Positions 52,505 through 62,299 of a stretch of DNA of 64,000 bases are shown here, one piece after another. Positions within the stretch are counted from its first letter, which is position 1, and each line of letters opens with the position of its first letter. The notes under the pieces were generated by a model that saw nothing but the letters and a program-made list of their open reading frames with translations, was not told the origin of the DNA and did no database searches. The position numbers and the translations under genes are program-made. Source of the DNA: Sinomonas humi (GTDB taxonomy: Bacteria > Actinomycetota > Actinomycetes > Actinomycetales > Micrococcaceae); assembly GCF_000802235.1 (NCBI RefSeq), contig NZ_JTDL01000037.1, positions 1 to 64,000 of the forward strand. Reading direction: 5' to 3'.

Positions 52505-53956
52505 TCAGTCCTCGCGGTGCAGCAGTTCCCGCACACGCGCGCGGACAGGCTCGCGGTCGTAGCTGTTCACGAGTGCCCCCGCCATGCGCACCGGGTCCCC
52601 GAAGAAGAAGTACTCGTAGAGCGCCTGCCGGCCCGCGAAGCCCGTGATGGACGCGTCATAGGCGAGCTTGAAGAGGCGGATCCGCTCGGGCCCCGTAAGC
52701 GATTTCCCCTGCAGGTACATCTCGATGTCGTCGCGTGCAACGTCAAGATCTGCCTCGCCGGGGAGGGCCATGAGGCCGGAGGCGCAGAACTTGCGAATGA
52801 TCTCGGGGTAGCGCTGCGAGATCTTCGGATACCAGTTGCGTGCCGCGTTGAGGGTCGGCCAGTGCGGGAGCATCACCCCGTCGTCGCTGAGCTCCGCCTG
52901 CGCCTCGGAGGCCACAACGAGCGCCTTGCCGATCTCGACGTCCTTGATGAGCTCGGCCAAGTCCTCTTGGATGTGCTGGAAGCCGTCGATCCCGATGGCG
53001 GCTCCGATCTCAGATGCCAGCCCCAGGAAGAACTCGCTCTTCGCCACAGTGCGAGTCACGACCTGATGCGTCATGAGCGCGGCGGCCCCAGTCTCCGAGT
53101 ACCACTGATTGCACAGCTCGGGGTGCCCGAGCATGAACAGCCGCTCGTTCGGAACGAAGACGTCGTCGAACACTACGACCGCGTCGACCTCTTCGAAGCG
53201 GCTCGCGAGGGGCTCGTCGTGGTGGCTCCCGCCGTTGTGCAGGGCGGTCCGGCACAGATAGCGCAGGCCCGGCGCGTCATTCTGGATCGCGAACGCGAAG
53301 GAGTAGGGTGCGTCGTCAGGAGTGCCGCGGAGGACGGTCGAGGGGAAGACGAGCAGTTCGTCGGCGATGGGAGCGATCGTGGCGAGCATGCGCGCACCAC
53401 GGACGACGACGCCGTCGTCCTTCTCTTCGACGATGCGGGCCGCGAGCTGGCCACCCAGCTGTTCCGAGCCTGTGACGGAGCGGTTGGCCTGGGGTGGGAT
53501 GAGGGTGTGGGTCGCGAGAAGGTCATTCTCCCGCGCCATCTCGTAGTACGCTTCCATGCGCTCGCCGAAGACGGGATCCGCTTGGGCGAAGAACTTCTTC
53601 GCAGCGCTCAGAGCGGTGAGTGCAGAGTTCATATAGTCGCCGGTGCGGCCGAGGAAGCCATTCGAGTACTCCGCCCACACCGACATTGCCTCGCGTCGTT
53701 GCGCGAGGTCCTCCTTCGAACGCGGAACAAGGAATGAGGTGTTGACACGCTCTCCCGTGGTGGGCGAAGGGTAGGTCAGACGATCCCGGAACTGCGGGTC
53801 GTGCTGCAGGTCGAAGAGCGCCGCGTAGGTTCGCGCAAGGCCCCTGAAGGCGGGGTGATCGGTGAGGTTCTCAGAAACCACCTCACCGTCGATCACCAGA
53901 TGCGGCCGCATCGAATTGAGCTTGTCCAGGAACTGCTGGCCGGTACGAATGCCCAT
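52505..53956 (-). CDS. hpaB: 4-hydroxyphenylacetate 3-monooxygenase, oxygenase component
   Basis: A 483-residue FADH2-dependent hydroxylase that makes homoprotocatechuate from 4-hydroxyphenylacetate. Family marks are the N-terminal RTGQQFLDKL, the FLGRTGDYMNSALT segment, HTLIPPQANRS, FVPNERLFMLGHPELCNQWY and SGLMALPGEADLDVARDD. The length fits the usual 480-520. It is downstream of the flavin reductase gene, 31 bases apart, in one unit. The product is the substrate of the HpaD encoded 33 kb away in the window. The ATG at 53956 has GGGAGAAG before it; the upstream frame is not coding. Confidence 0.92.
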   Translation of the reverse strand: MGIRTGQQFLDKLNSMRPHLVIDGEVVSENLTDHPAFRGLARTYAALFDLQHDPQFRDRLTYPSPTTGERVNTSFLVPRSKEDLAQRREAMSVWAEYSNGFLGRTGDYMNSALTALSAAKKFFAQADPVFGERMEAYYEMARENDLLATHTLIPPQANRSVTGSEQLGGQLAARIVEEKDDGVVVRGARMLATIAPIADELLVFPSTVLRGTPDDAPYSFAFAIQNDAPGLRYLCRTALHNGGSHHDEPLASRFEEVDAVVVFDDVFVPNERLFMLGHPELCNQWYSETGAAALMTHQVVTRTVAKSEFFLGLASEIGAAIGIDGFQHIQEDLAELIKDVEIGKALVVASEAQAELSDDGVMLPHWPTLNAARNWYPKISQRYPEIIRKFCASGLMALPGEADLDVARDDIEMYLQGKSLTGPERIRLFKLAYDASITGFAGRQALYEYFFFGDPVRMAGALVNSYDREPVRARVRELLHRED

Positions 53957-53987
53957 GGTGCTTCTCCCGTCGTCGGATGGTTGGGCT

Positions 53988-54518
53988 CTAAAGCAGGTCC
54001 TCCACGCCGAGCTGGCTCTCCGGGATTGTGGTGAAGCGGCCGCTCGCGAAGGCGAGCGCATCCCCGGACCGATAGTTGAAATCCACGACCTCGCCCAGAT
54101 AGAGGGTGTGGTCACCGCCGTCGTAGGCCGCCCACGGCTTGCACTCGAAGTAGGCGAGGACCCTGCTGAGCCGCGGAGCGACCGTCCCCTCGACCCAGTG
54201 TGGCTCCAGCCCTGGGCTGCCCGCGAAGTGCATGGCGAGGGCCTTCTGCTCGGCCCCGAGGATATTCACGGTGAACGGCCGCCCGGCGAGCTCATCGTGG
54301 GCCCGAGTGTTGCGCGCAATGCTCACGAGCACGAGCGGGGGGTCAAGGGAGACTGAGGTAAACGAGTTGACAGTGATGCCGTGGCGCTTCGTCGCGCCAT
54401 CGAACGTAACGATTGCGACGCCCGTCGCGAAGCGCCCAAGGCTGCCCCGGAAGTGGTGAGCGCGCGCGCTCACGGTTCGCCCCGTCCTCTCGGGGACCGC
54501 TCCCGGCTGGGCGATCAT
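53988..54518 (-). CDS. hpaC: Flavin reductase, partner of HpaB
   Basis: A 176-residue flavin:NAD(P)H reductase of the HpaC/DIM6 type that supplies reduced FAD to HpaB. Typical are FRGSLGRFATGVAIVTF, HGITVNSFTSVSLDPPLVLVSI and FTVNILGAEQKALAMHFAG. GGAGGGAG lies before the ATG at 54518. It is the first gene of the hpaCB unit and is divergent from an IclR-type regulator, which probably controls it. Confidence 0.9.
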   Translation of the reverse strand: MIAQPGAVPERTGRTVSARAHHFRGSLGRFATGVAIVTFDGATKRHGITVNSFTSVSLDPPLVLVSIARNTRAHDELAGRPFTVNILGAEQKALAMHFAGSPGLEPHWVEGTVAPRLSRVLAYFECKPWAAYDGGDHTLYLGEVVDFNYRSGDALAFASGRFTTIPESQLGVEDLL

Positions 54519-54578
54519 CGCGCTCCCTCCTCAGGCCGTCACATTCTGCTGAGGTTCTGTCGAATATCGAATTCCAGT

Positions 54579-54596
54579 TCTATAATTGAACATAGA
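54579..54596. promoter_or_regulatory. Inverted repeat in the hpaC-iclR gap
   Basis: TCTAT-N8-ATAGA at 54579-54596 lies in an AT-rich 181-base divergent gap. Two ATATCGAA direct repeats flank it, one on each side near 54565 and 54603. They are candidate sites for the IclR protein and mark the promoter zone. No binding motif was computed. Confidence 0.45.
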
Positions 54597-54699
54597 GTCC
54601 CCATATCGAACATTTCAACTGTAGGGTGCAGTGGAGTCCTACACAAGACTCTAAGACCCGATCCCGCGGTCCGAGTGACCCTTCCCCGAAAGGAACAGC

Positions 54700-55410
54700 A
54701 TGCCGCAGGCAACGGAGACGGCGGCCCACTCCCAGACCCTCTCGCGAGGGATCCGCGCGCTCGAGGTTCTCGCCGACGCACGCTCACCTCTCACCATCGC
54801 GGAGCTCGCCGACTCGCTCGGGGTGCATCGCTCAATCGCCTACCGCATCATCCGCACGCTCGAGGACCATTCCCTCATCGAACGCGACGACTCGGGACGT
54901 CTCCAGCCCGGTGCGGGTCTCGCCGTCCTGGCGCGCGGCGTCGCCCGCGACCTGCAATCAGCGGCGGCACCAGAACTCGGCCGTATCGCCGAGGAACTCG
55001 GGATGACCGCCTTCGTCGTCGTGTGGGACCACGCGGACTGCGTCACGCTCGCAACCGTCGAACCGCGCCACAACGGCACGACCATAGCGCAGCGCCCCGG
55101 CACCCGCCACAGCATCTCCTCGGGAGCCCCGGGCATCGCCATCCAGTCCGCGATCGGGCGTGTCGAATGGGAACGCCGGATGCCCGACGTCCCCTATCGA
55201 GCGGAGGCCGAGGAAGCCCGGGAGCGCGGGTACGCGGTGAGCCACGACGAGGTGATTCCAGGGGTCTTTGCGATTGCCGCGCCCATCCTGACGCCTCGGC
55301 AGCGGCCCTCCGCACTCGCCGTCGTACATCTGGGGGGAAACATCGAGGTCGAGAGGATCGGACAAGCGCTCAAGGAGTCGGCCCGCCGCATTGCCGCCGC
55401 CGTCGGCTGA
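54700..55410 (+). CDS. IclR-family regulator
   Basis: A 236-residue regulator. The N-terminal winged helix (about 10-70) reads LSRGIRALEVLADARSPLTIAELADSLGVHRSIAYRIIRTLEDHSLIERD. The C-terminal effector domain covers 75-235 (with TIAQRPGTRHSISSGAPGIAIQS and GYAVSHDEVIPGVFAIAAPI). IclR proteins sense aromatic or small acids. The divergent place next to hpaCB suggests it controls 4-hydroxyphenylacetate hydroxylation, possibly as an activator that responds to that acid. GAAAGGA lies before the ATG. It is convergent with the MFS gene. Confidence 0.86.
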   Translation: MPQATETAAHSQTLSRGIRALEVLADARSPLTIAELADSLGVHRSIAYRIIRTLEDHSLIERDDSGRLQPGAGLAVLARGVARDLQSAAAPELGRIAEELGMTAFVVVWDHADCVTLATVEPRHNGTTIAQRPGTRHSISSGAPGIAIQSAIGRVEWERRMPDVPYRAEAEEARERGYAVSHDEVIPGVFAIAAPILTPRQRPSALAVVHLGGNIEVERIGQALKESARRIAAAVG

Positions 55411-55424
55411 ACCAGATCTTCGAA

Positions 55425-56654
55425 TCAGCGGCGGCGCACGACGGCGGCCCCCGCCCCGAGCGCAAGCAGCGCGCCCGCCGCTGCCACCGGCGCCCACAGG
55501 GCGGCTGCTGTCCCACCGCGCGCCGCGAGCTGCCCTCCGATGGCTGCTCCGAGCGCCGTGCCCGCCACGATCCCGCTCGCAAGCGCGGTCATGACGGTCC
55601 CGGTCCTGCCACGGGGAGCAATCCGCCCGCCGATGCCGAAGACGGTCACCATGATCGGGCCCACGGGGATTCCGACCAGCAGGAGCGCGCCCGTCATCCA
55701 GGTCAGGCCGTGCGGAGCGAAGAGGGAGAGGCTGAAGACGAGCATGCACCCCGCGCACACGGCCCAGCGGAGCCGGAGGCCGAAAGCCGGCGGCCAGACC
55801 GCGACGCTCAGGGCCGCGACGGCAGAGGTGAGACCGAGCGCCGCGTAGAGCAGGCCGGCCAGATCCGGTGAACCGTGCTCCCCGGCGAACGCAGTCAACG
55901 CCGCCTGGGTGCCGCCGAAGAATGTTCCCATTGCCACCATCGCCGCGACAGGAACCAGCACGATCGACCACTCACGGAGAGTCACGGCGGGAAGCTCGTG
56001 ACGTGGGATCGGTCGGACCGCGGAGGCGGTTGGGTGCAGCGCGAAGGCCGTCACAAACGTGGCGGTCAGGAAGGCTGCGGTCGAAAGCGGCAACCAGGGG
56101 GCTATCCCGGCCCCCAACAGGCCGACGAGGGCTGGCCCGAGCACGAACGTCAGCTCGTCTGCAGTCCCCTCATACGAGAGGGCGGCGTCAAGCTCGAGCG
56201 CCCTCAGAGTCCGTCCCTCGGTGAGCCCCATCCAGCGCGCCCTCGCAAACGGCCCGACCTGCGGAGTCGTCAGGCCAGACAGCAGAGCCGCGACAACGAC
56301 GGCGCCGCCAGCCTGGTCCCCGCTGTTCGCAGCGCTCAGCGAGAGGGCAGCAAGCACGACGGCGGTGACTGCGACGGTGTTGAGTGCCGCCGCGATGAGG
56401 AGCACCTTCTTCTGCCCTGCCCGGTCGGCGAGCGCACCGAGGATGGGTGCCCCAATGGCAGAGCCGATTCCGACAGCGCCCGCAGCAACACCGGCGAGAG
56501 CGTAGGACGCCGACTCGACTGCTACGAGGGTGAGCGTCCCGACGGTGAGCATCGCGAGGGGCAGGCGGGCGAGAAGGCCCAGGGGAAGAAAGGCTGCACC
56601 AGCAAGGTCTGGCAGGACTTTGTAGCGCGACAAGACAGAGACTCGGGTCGACAC
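55425..56654 (-). CDS. MFS transporter
   Basis: A 409-residue transporter with about twelve membrane helices. IGAPILGALADRAGQKKVLL is the classic MFS loop between helices 2 and 3. SYEGTADELTFVLGPALVGLLG and the GGRIAPRGRTGTVMTAL segment are like those of actinobacterial efflux carriers of the YbjJ or SetA/NreB type. Its substrate is unknown. It ends 15 bases from the convergent IclR stop and may be unrelated to the aromatic genes. The start is GTG at 56654. Confidence 0.82.
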   Translation of the reverse strand: MSTRVSVLSRYKVLPDLAGAAFLPLGLLARLPLAMLTVGTLTLVAVESASYALAGVAAGAVGIGSAIGAPILGALADRAGQKKVLLIAAALNTVAVTAVVLAALSLSAANSGDQAGGAVVVAALLSGLTTPQVGPFARARWMGLTEGRTLRALELDAALSYEGTADELTFVLGPALVGLLGAGIAPWLPLSTAAFLTATFVTAFALHPTASAVRPIPRHELPAVTLREWSIVLVPVAAMVAMGTFFGGTQAALTAFAGEHGSPDLAGLLYAALGLTSAVAALSVAVWPPAFGLRLRWAVCAGCMLVFSLSLFAPHGLTWMTGALLLVGIPVGPIMVTVFGIGGRIAPRGRTGTVMTALASGIVAGTALGAAIGGQLAARGGTAAALWAPVAAAGALLALGAGAAVVRRR

Positions 56655-56709
56655 GGGGCACGCCTCAGCTCATGCACGACGTCCCTGCCTCCCGTCGCGC
56701 CCAACCCGG

Positions 56710-59700
56710 CTACGCCCCACCATCGTAGAACGTATCCGCGCCCGCGACGACTGCGACGCTCGAGCCCGAGCGGCCCTTGGTGACCCGGATCTGCGCTGGG
56801 ATCCTCTGCTTGAGCTCGGCGACGTGGCTCACGAGCCCGACGGTGCGCCCTCCGTCTCGAAGTCCCTCGATGGCCTCCATGACCTGTTCGAGTGTCTGCT
56901 CGTCGAGGCTTCCGAAACCCTCGTCGACGAACAGGGTCTCGATATCGATTCCCCCAGCCTCGTGTTGGACGACGTCTGCGAGCCCGAGCGCCAGGGCGAG
57001 GGATGCCATGAACGACTCTCCCCCGGAGAGGGTCGAGGGGTCACGGCGCTGGCCAGTCCAGGCATCGAAGACCTCGAGCCCGAGGCCCGAAGCAGCGCCT
57101 CGGGCGGCCAGGGCATCGCTGTGCTCGAGACTGAAGCGGCCATCGCTCATGACGGCGAGCCGCTCGGTCGCTGCGACGGCCACCTGTTCGAGCCGGGCTG
57201 CGAGCACATAGCGATGAAGTGACATCCGGAGGCGATTGTCGCCACTCCCGCGCGCCGTCCTCTGGAGTTCGCCGAGCAGGTCTGCGCGCGCGCGGGCGGA
57301 GCTTACGACCGGGAGCGCCTGCGCGAACTCCTTGTGCAGCCTTTCGCACCGCCCTCGCGCCGCGACCGCCGAATGCTGGGCCGTCTGAGCCGTAGCGAGC
57401 GCCGCCTCAGCTCGAGCCAGCTCACGCTGGCACGCTTCGAGTCGCTCGTGAACTTGTGGAGCGGCTTCAGACCCCGTGTCCTGTTCGGCCGCAAGGGCCC
57501 TTCTCGCCGCCGCGGACGAAAGCAACCCTGCGATGGCCTGCTCCTCCGCGAGATGCGACTCCACCGCGGACTGCAGAGCCTGAGCCTCGGCCTCCGTCAG
57601 AAGCGCGTTTCGGGCGGAGTCCGCGTCTGCGAAACGGCTCCCTTCAAGCGCGGCGCAGAGGGCTTCGGCGGCACTGGCCGCGTGAGCACGGCCAGCCGCG
57701 GCCTTCGCGGCGGCGTCGGCAAGCGGCTCGAGTGCGCGAACAAGGGCGGTGAGCGCGCTGTGCCTTGCGCTGAGGCTAGCCCACCCCGCCCGCCACTCGA
57801 TCAGGTCGCTTTGGCGCTGCTCGATCTCACCCGAGAGGCGGGCGAGCGTCGCCTCGGCAACTGCCAGCTCAGTGGCCGCTGCCTCGCGCTCCCCTGCCGC
57901 CTCGCGGCGCCTGGTTTCGATCACCGCCAGCTGTTGCGAAATCAACTTAAGCCGCTCCTCGGCTGCGCGAGCGTGCTTGAGCCGAGCGCTCGCCTCGGCG
58001 AGGACCCGTGCGCCCTTGTCCGGATCGGCGTCACCTCCGCGGGCTACCACCGCGGCCACCTTGGCTCTCGCCTCGGCGAGATCCGACGCGGCCGACCGCT
58101 CACGCTCGACGCCTGCCTCTGCAGCGGCGGCGGCCGCCTTCTCCCGGTCGACGAGCCGAAGCGGATCGTCATCCCCAACCGCGGGCCGGGGATGGTCCGG
58201 AGAGCCGCACACCGGGCACTCCATTCCGTCCTCAAGTCTGGCCGCGAGCTCGAAGGCTGTGTGGTCGAGGCGCTCCTGGCGAAGGTCGAGCCACTGTTCG
58301 CGGAGTTCGAGCGCCTCGGCGCGTCGCCGAAGCAGGAGCTGTTGCGCAGTCTCGAGCAGCCCGGCGGCCGAGCCGTACTCCTTTACGGCCTCCATAACCG
58401 CGCGCGCCGACTGCTCGTCTCGCTCGTCGCCCGCTCGCGCCGCCGCGATCGGCTCGATCCTCTCCCTCTCGGCCACAAGCTCGGCCTCTGCTCGATCGAG
58501 ATAAGACCGTTCTGCCTCAAGGCGTGAAAGCGACTCGCGCCCGCGCTTGGCTGCGGATACGGCCCGGCCCTGCTCAGCGATGAGCTGGTCGAGTTCGTCC
58601 TCCAGCGGGACGCGTTCGGCGAGCACAGCTGCCTCTGCGCGGGTATTGCCAGCCTCGGCGCGGAGCGCGCTCGGCGAGAGCTCGTCGTCGTCCGCACTCG
58701 TCCAGCCCACTGCGGCAGCTGCGCCGAGCGCTGCGCGGAGTTCCTCTTCCGCAGCGGCGCAGGCCGCGGCGGCACGACGGTCCTCCTCCAGCTCCGGCCG
58801 CAATGCTGCTGCCGCCCGTGACCGGTCCAATCGGTCGAGCCGCGCCGCATGATCCGCGGCCTTGGCCTCCCAGCGCTTTCGCCGCTCGCGCGCGGCTGCA
58901 AGCTCTGCCGCGTCTTCCACGGCACGTCGGCATTCCTCCTCAGCCAGACGGGCCGCCACTGCCTCGTCCCGAGCGCGGGCACTGGCAGCCTGCGCACGTT
59001 GGGCAAGCTCCTCAAACGAGCCGTCGGCCGCCCGGAACCAGGCCTCCGCGTCGGCAAGAGCCAGCTCATCTGCGGCCACGCCCTCATAGGGCACCGGCAG
59101 CGTCACCCCGAGCTGCGGGGAATCCTCGTCTTCTGATGCGCCGTTCCCGTCTGCGGACGCAAGCTCGCGATGCGCCGCCAGTTCGGCCACGAGCTGACGG
59201 ACGGGAATCCGGGCCGCGGTCTCGGCCTTCGCCGCGCTCGCCTCTGCTTCCTGTGCCATCGAAGCGAGTTCCGCCTCGACGTCGGCGAAACGGCCCGTCG
59301 CGAAAAGGCTTTCGAGAAGCTTCTCGCGGTCCTTCGGGTCCGCACGGAGAAACGCCGCGAACTCGCCCTGCGGAAGCATCGCGACGCGCGTGAACTGTTC
59401 GCGATCCATTCCGAGCACGTCGCGAAGCAGGCTCGCGGCCTCGTCGTTCCGCGCTGAGAGCGCCTCCCACTCGTTGTCGACGAGCTCGCGCAGTTGGGTG
59501 GTTGCCTGCTGGAGCGTGGACCCGTTTTTCGAACGCGCGCTGGGCCGATCCCACGCGGGAGTCCGACGGACCTCAAAACGCCGGCCCTGCGCGCTGAACT
59601 CCAGCTCGACGAACGGCTCGGCCGAGGCGTCGGCGTGATGGCTCTTGAGCGACTTGCTGCCTTGCCGGGCGCCCGGCAAGCCGCCGTACAGGGCGAAGCA

Positions 59701-59844
59701 GACCGCGTCGAGGACGCTCGTCTTGCCCGCCCCGGTAGCCCCGTTGAGGAGGAAGAGGCCATGCTCGGCGAGGGAATCGAAGTCAATGCTCTGCCGCGCG
59801 GCGAACGGACCGAACGCGGCCATCTCGAGGCGGTGGAGTCTCAT
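56710..59844 (-). CDS. sbcC: SbcC exonuclease subunit (Rad50-type ATPase)
   Basis: A 1044-residue SMC-like ATPase that works with SbcD on hairpins and double-strand ends. Walker A is GATGAGKTSVLDAV (about 35-48). Long Ala/Glu/Arg-rich coiled coils run from about 200 to 870, broken by the zinc hook CPVC near residue 540. The signature LSGGESFMASLALALGLADVVQ and Walker B TLFVDEGFGSLD lie near the end. The ATG at 59844 overlaps the SbcD stop by four bases. The upstream frame is a shadow of sbcD. Confidence 0.93.
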   Translation of the reverse strand: MRLHRLEMAAFGPFAARQSIDFDSLAEHGLFLLNGATGAGKTSVLDAVCFALYGGLPGARQGSKSLKSHHADASAEPFVELEFSAQGRRFEVRRTPAWDRPSARSKNGSTLQQATTQLRELVDNEWEALSARNDEAASLLRDVLGMDREQFTRVAMLPQGEFAAFLRADPKDREKLLESLFATGRFADVEAELASMAQEAEASAAKAETAARIPVRQLVAELAAHRELASADGNGASEDEDSPQLGVTLPVPYEGVAADELALADAEAWFRAADGSFEELAQRAQAASARARDEAVAARLAEEECRRAVEDAAELAAARERRKRWEAKAADHAARLDRLDRSRAAAALRPELEEDRRAAAACAAAEEELRAALGAAAAVGWTSADDDELSPSALRAEAGNTRAEAAVLAERVPLEDELDQLIAEQGRAVSAAKRGRESLSRLEAERSYLDRAEAELVAERERIEPIAAARAGDERDEQSARAVMEAVKEYGSAAGLLETAQQLLLRRRAEALELREQWLDLRQERLDHTAFELAARLEDGMECPVCGSPDHPRPAVGDDDPLRLVDREKAAAAAAEAGVERERSAASDLAEARAKVAAVVARGGDADPDKGARVLAEASARLKHARAAEERLKLISQQLAVIETRRREAAGEREAAATELAVAEATLARLSGEIEQRQSDLIEWRAGWASLSARHSALTALVRALEPLADAAAKAAAGRAHAASAAEALCAALEGSRFADADSARNALLTEAEAQALQSAVESHLAEEQAIAGLLSSAAARRALAAEQDTGSEAAPQVHERLEACQRELARAEAALATAQTAQHSAVAARGRCERLHKEFAQALPVVSSARARADLLGELQRTARGSGDNRLRMSLHRYVLAARLEQVAVAATERLAVMSDGRFSLEHSDALAARGAASGLGLEVFDAWTGQRRDPSTLSGGESFMASLALALGLADVVQHEAGGIDIETLFVDEGFGSLDEQTLEQVMEAIEGLRDGGRTVGLVSHVAELKQRIPAQIRVTKGRSGSSVAVVAGADTFYDGGA

Positions 59845-61004
59845 CTGCCGGCCTCCGCAAGACGGACAGACTCCAGGGCGTCCGTCAGGGCTGAGCGTTC
59901 GCGCTCGTCCGGGCCGCGACCGCGCACGTGCTCGAAGAATCCACAGCACACCTCGAGCTCGTCCCGCGCGGCAGCGAGCCGGCCGCTGTAGGTTGAGGCC
60001 GCTCGCTCCGCTCCCCCTTCCGGCTCGAACTGGAGCGAAAGAGCGAGCGGGAAACGGACGCGCAGACGTTCCATCGCGCGCTGGGGCCGCTCGGCATCCG
60101 TGAGGGTTATCTGACAGCACGCGCCTTCGGCAGCCACGTGCGCCGGATCGGCGAGGAGTTCCTCGAGCGTGCCGCGCAGCACGGCGAGCCGATGAGCCGT
60201 GGGCCAACCGACCTCGGTCGCCGACTCCAGGCCCCGTGGCGCGAACTCGAGCAGCCACGCTCCCTTGGACTGCTTGGCCTCTCCGAAGGAGTAGGCGAGC
60301 GGAGACCCCGAGTAGCGAACGGTGTCCGTGAGGCGCTGCCTGCCATGGAGATGACCGAGCGCGGCGTAGTCGAAGGCGTCGAAGAGTGCGGCCGGCACGA
60401 CGTCGAGGCCGCCGACCGCGAGAGAACGCTCGCTCTCCGTGGCCACGCCGCCCGCGGCGAACGTGTGGGCCATGACGATGGAGTGGAGGTCGGCGGAGGC
60501 GCGGCGCCTCTCGAGATCCGACCGCACCCGTTCGAGCGCCGCGCGCGTGACGGCGACGTGTCCCGAGCCCTCGGCCTCGAGCTCCGCTCCGACGAGGCGT
60601 GGCTCGAGGTACGGCAGGCCGTAGACGGCTACCTCGGTCCCGTCATCTCCCGTGAGCAGCACGGGGACATCGATCTCGGCGATGCGGGTCCGCAAGTGCA
60701 CCCCTGCGCGTGCGAGGAGGTGGGAACCGAAGCCCAGACGGACGGCAGAGTCATGATTCCCGCTCGTGAGGACCACCTGCGCGCCCGCCTGAGTGAGCTG
60801 CACGAGCGTCTTGTCGAGCATTGCGACCACGTCGACGGCAGGCAGGGCGCGGTCATACACGTCGCCCGAAACGAGCACTGCATCGACCTTCTCGCCCTTG
60901 ACGAACTCCACCAGTCCATCGAGCCATTCGCTCTGCGCGCTGAGCAGTCCGAGCCCATGGAACGAGCGCCCGAGATGCCAGTCAGACGTGTGCAGGATCT
61001 TCAT
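59841..61004 (-). CDS. sbcD: SbcD nuclease subunit (Mre11-type)
   Basis: A 387-residue metallophosphoesterase. Phosphodiesterase motifs I-V are seen: TSDWHLGRSFHG, VSGDVYDRALPAVDVV, TSGNHDSAVRLG, MAHTFAAGG and ALGHLHGRQRL. Together with SbcC it cuts DNA hairpins and processes ends. It is the first gene of the sbcDC operon. The terminator-like hairpin at 61019 separates it from the aquaporin gene before it on the same strand. Confidence 0.94.
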   Translation of the reverse strand: MKILHTSDWHLGRSFHGLGLLSAQSEWLDGLVEFVKGEKVDAVLVSGDVYDRALPAVDVVAMLDKTLVQLTQAGAQVVLTSGNHDSAVRLGFGSHLLARAGVHLRTRIAEIDVPVLLTGDDGTEVAVYGLPYLEPRLVGAELEAEGSGHVAVTRAALERVRSDLERRRASADLHSIVMAHTFAAGGVATESERSLAVGGLDVVPAALFDAFDYAALGHLHGRQRLTDTVRYSGSPLAYSFGEAKQSKGAWLLEFAPRGLESATEVGWPTAHRLAVLRGTLEELLADPAHVAAEGACCQITLTDAERPQRAMERLRVRFPLALSLQFEPEGGAERAASTYSGRLAAARDELEVCCGFFEHVRGRGPDERERSALTDALESVRLAEAGR

Positions 61005-61018
61005 GCCGGAAGGCTAAC

Positions 61019-61048
61019 GGGTGGCACCGACAATTCTCGGTGCCACCC
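61019..61048 (-). terminator. Strong hairpin after the aquaporin gene
   Basis: GGGTGGCACCGA at 61019-61030 pairs perfectly with TCGGTGCCACCC at 61037-61048 around a 6-base loop. It lies 21 bases beyond the aquaporin stop and 14 bases before the sbcD start. There is no T-run, so the strength is uncertain, but the perfect 12-bp stem is clear. Confidence 0.65.
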
Positions 61049-61069
61049 GCTCAGAAGCATCAATGAGGC

Positions 61070-62095
61070 TTACTTGTTCTTGTCGAAGAAGTCTTTGGCG
61101 TCGTCCTCATCGGAGCCGGGAGCCTCGGCCGTCGGGGGAACTTCCGTGCCCTCGCCGAGCCTGCCCTCGCCCAGCGTGCCCTGCCCCAGTGCCCCATCGG
61201 AGGGCGCGCCGTCGGCCGCAGACTCCCGCTCCCCGCGGTGAGCGCCGTGGCCCGAGGCCTCCTCCTCTTCGGCGACGGTGATCCCGAGCGTCGGCTCGCC
61301 CTCGACGGTTGTGAAGGACGGTGCGCCCGGGGCGCCGGTCACGATGACGTCCTCAGGGGAGCCGAAGCCGCGGAAGATGAGGCCCGCGATCGCGGCACCG
61401 AGCAGGGGCGCGACCCAGAAGATCCACAGCTGTCCGAGCGCCGAAGGCTCGGCGAAGATGACCGTCGCGGTGGACCGGGCGGGGTTGAGGGACGCGTTGG
61501 TGATGGGTGCGATCGCCTGGACGAGGATCGCGAGGCCGAGGCCGATCGCCCACGGCGCCACACCCTTCGCTGCGCGCCTCGACGTAGCGGCGAGGATGAT
61601 CGCGAGGAATGCCCCGGTCGCGACAACTTCAGCGAGCAGGCCAGCTGCCATGGGGAACTTGTTCGGCGAAAGGCTGTCCACGCCGTTCGAGAGCTGCGTG
61701 AAGATCGTCTGGACGTTCGAAAGCCCCGGCAGGGTCTTGACGGCGATCCACAGGATCAGCGCGCCGATCGCGCCCCCGACGAGCTGCGCCACGATGTAGC
61801 CGGGGACGCGCCTCCAGGGTGTGCGCCCGGCGACAGCCGTACCGAGGGTCACGGCAGGGTTGAAGTGGCCGCCGGAGATGTGGCCGAAGGCAGCGATGCT
61901 GACGGCGATGCTGAGGCCGATTGCAAGCGGAGCGGGCAGCGGGGCGGAGGAGGGATTGCTGAAGAGGGCAACGCCGAGGCCGCCGAAGACGAGAAGGAAC
62001 GTGCCGAATGCCTCGGCGGCGAGCTTCGCGACGATGCCGAATTCCTTCGTGTCCGAAGGAACGGCCTCAGCGGTGGTGACCGCAGGGGTGGTCAT
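61070..62095 (-). CDS. Aquaporin with long acidic C-terminal tail
   Basis: A 341-residue MIP-family channel. Six helices lie in residues 25-245, with the two pore motifs [11 protein letters not shown] and [15 protein letters not shown] (NPA twice). This matches AqpZ-like water channels more than glycerol facilitators, as the second motif lacks the GlpF Asp. After residue 255 comes an unusual 85-residue tail rich in Glu, Gly, Asp and Ala with GxxGEGxLGEG repeats, ending in [11 protein letters not shown]. The ATG at 62095 has GAGGAATCCC. Confidence 0.88.
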   Translation of the reverse strand: MTTPAVTTAEAVPSDTKEFGIVAKLAAEAFGTFLLVFGGLGVALFSNPSSAPLPAPLAIGLSIAVSIAAFGHISGGHFNPAVTLGTAVAGRTPWRRVPGYIVAQLVGGAIGALILWIAVKTLPGLSNVQTIFTQLSNGVDSLSPNKFPMAAGLLAEVVATGAFLAIILAATSRRAAKGVAPWAIGLGLAILVQAIAPITNASLNPARSTATVIFAEPSALGQLWIFWVAPLLGAAIAGLIFRGFGSPEDVIVTGAPGAPSFTTVEGEPTLGITVAEEEEASGHGAHRGERESAADGAPSDGALGQGTLGEGRLGEGTEVPPTAEAPGSDEDDAKDFFDKNK

Positions 62096-62299
62096 GGGAT
62101 TCCTCTTTCGAGTCGTCGGTGGGGACGGCGTCCTGCCGCCCGATGGCGAGGGTCTTCTCTCAGCACCCACCACCGAACGTGGCCGGGCACTTGACCGCCC
62201 TCATGCTACCTTCCTTCGCCATGTTCGTTGCGTGGCCCTCGACACAGCGAAGCTTCGGGGCATCGAAGGGGGACCCCGAGGGAGGGGTACATTGCAGGG

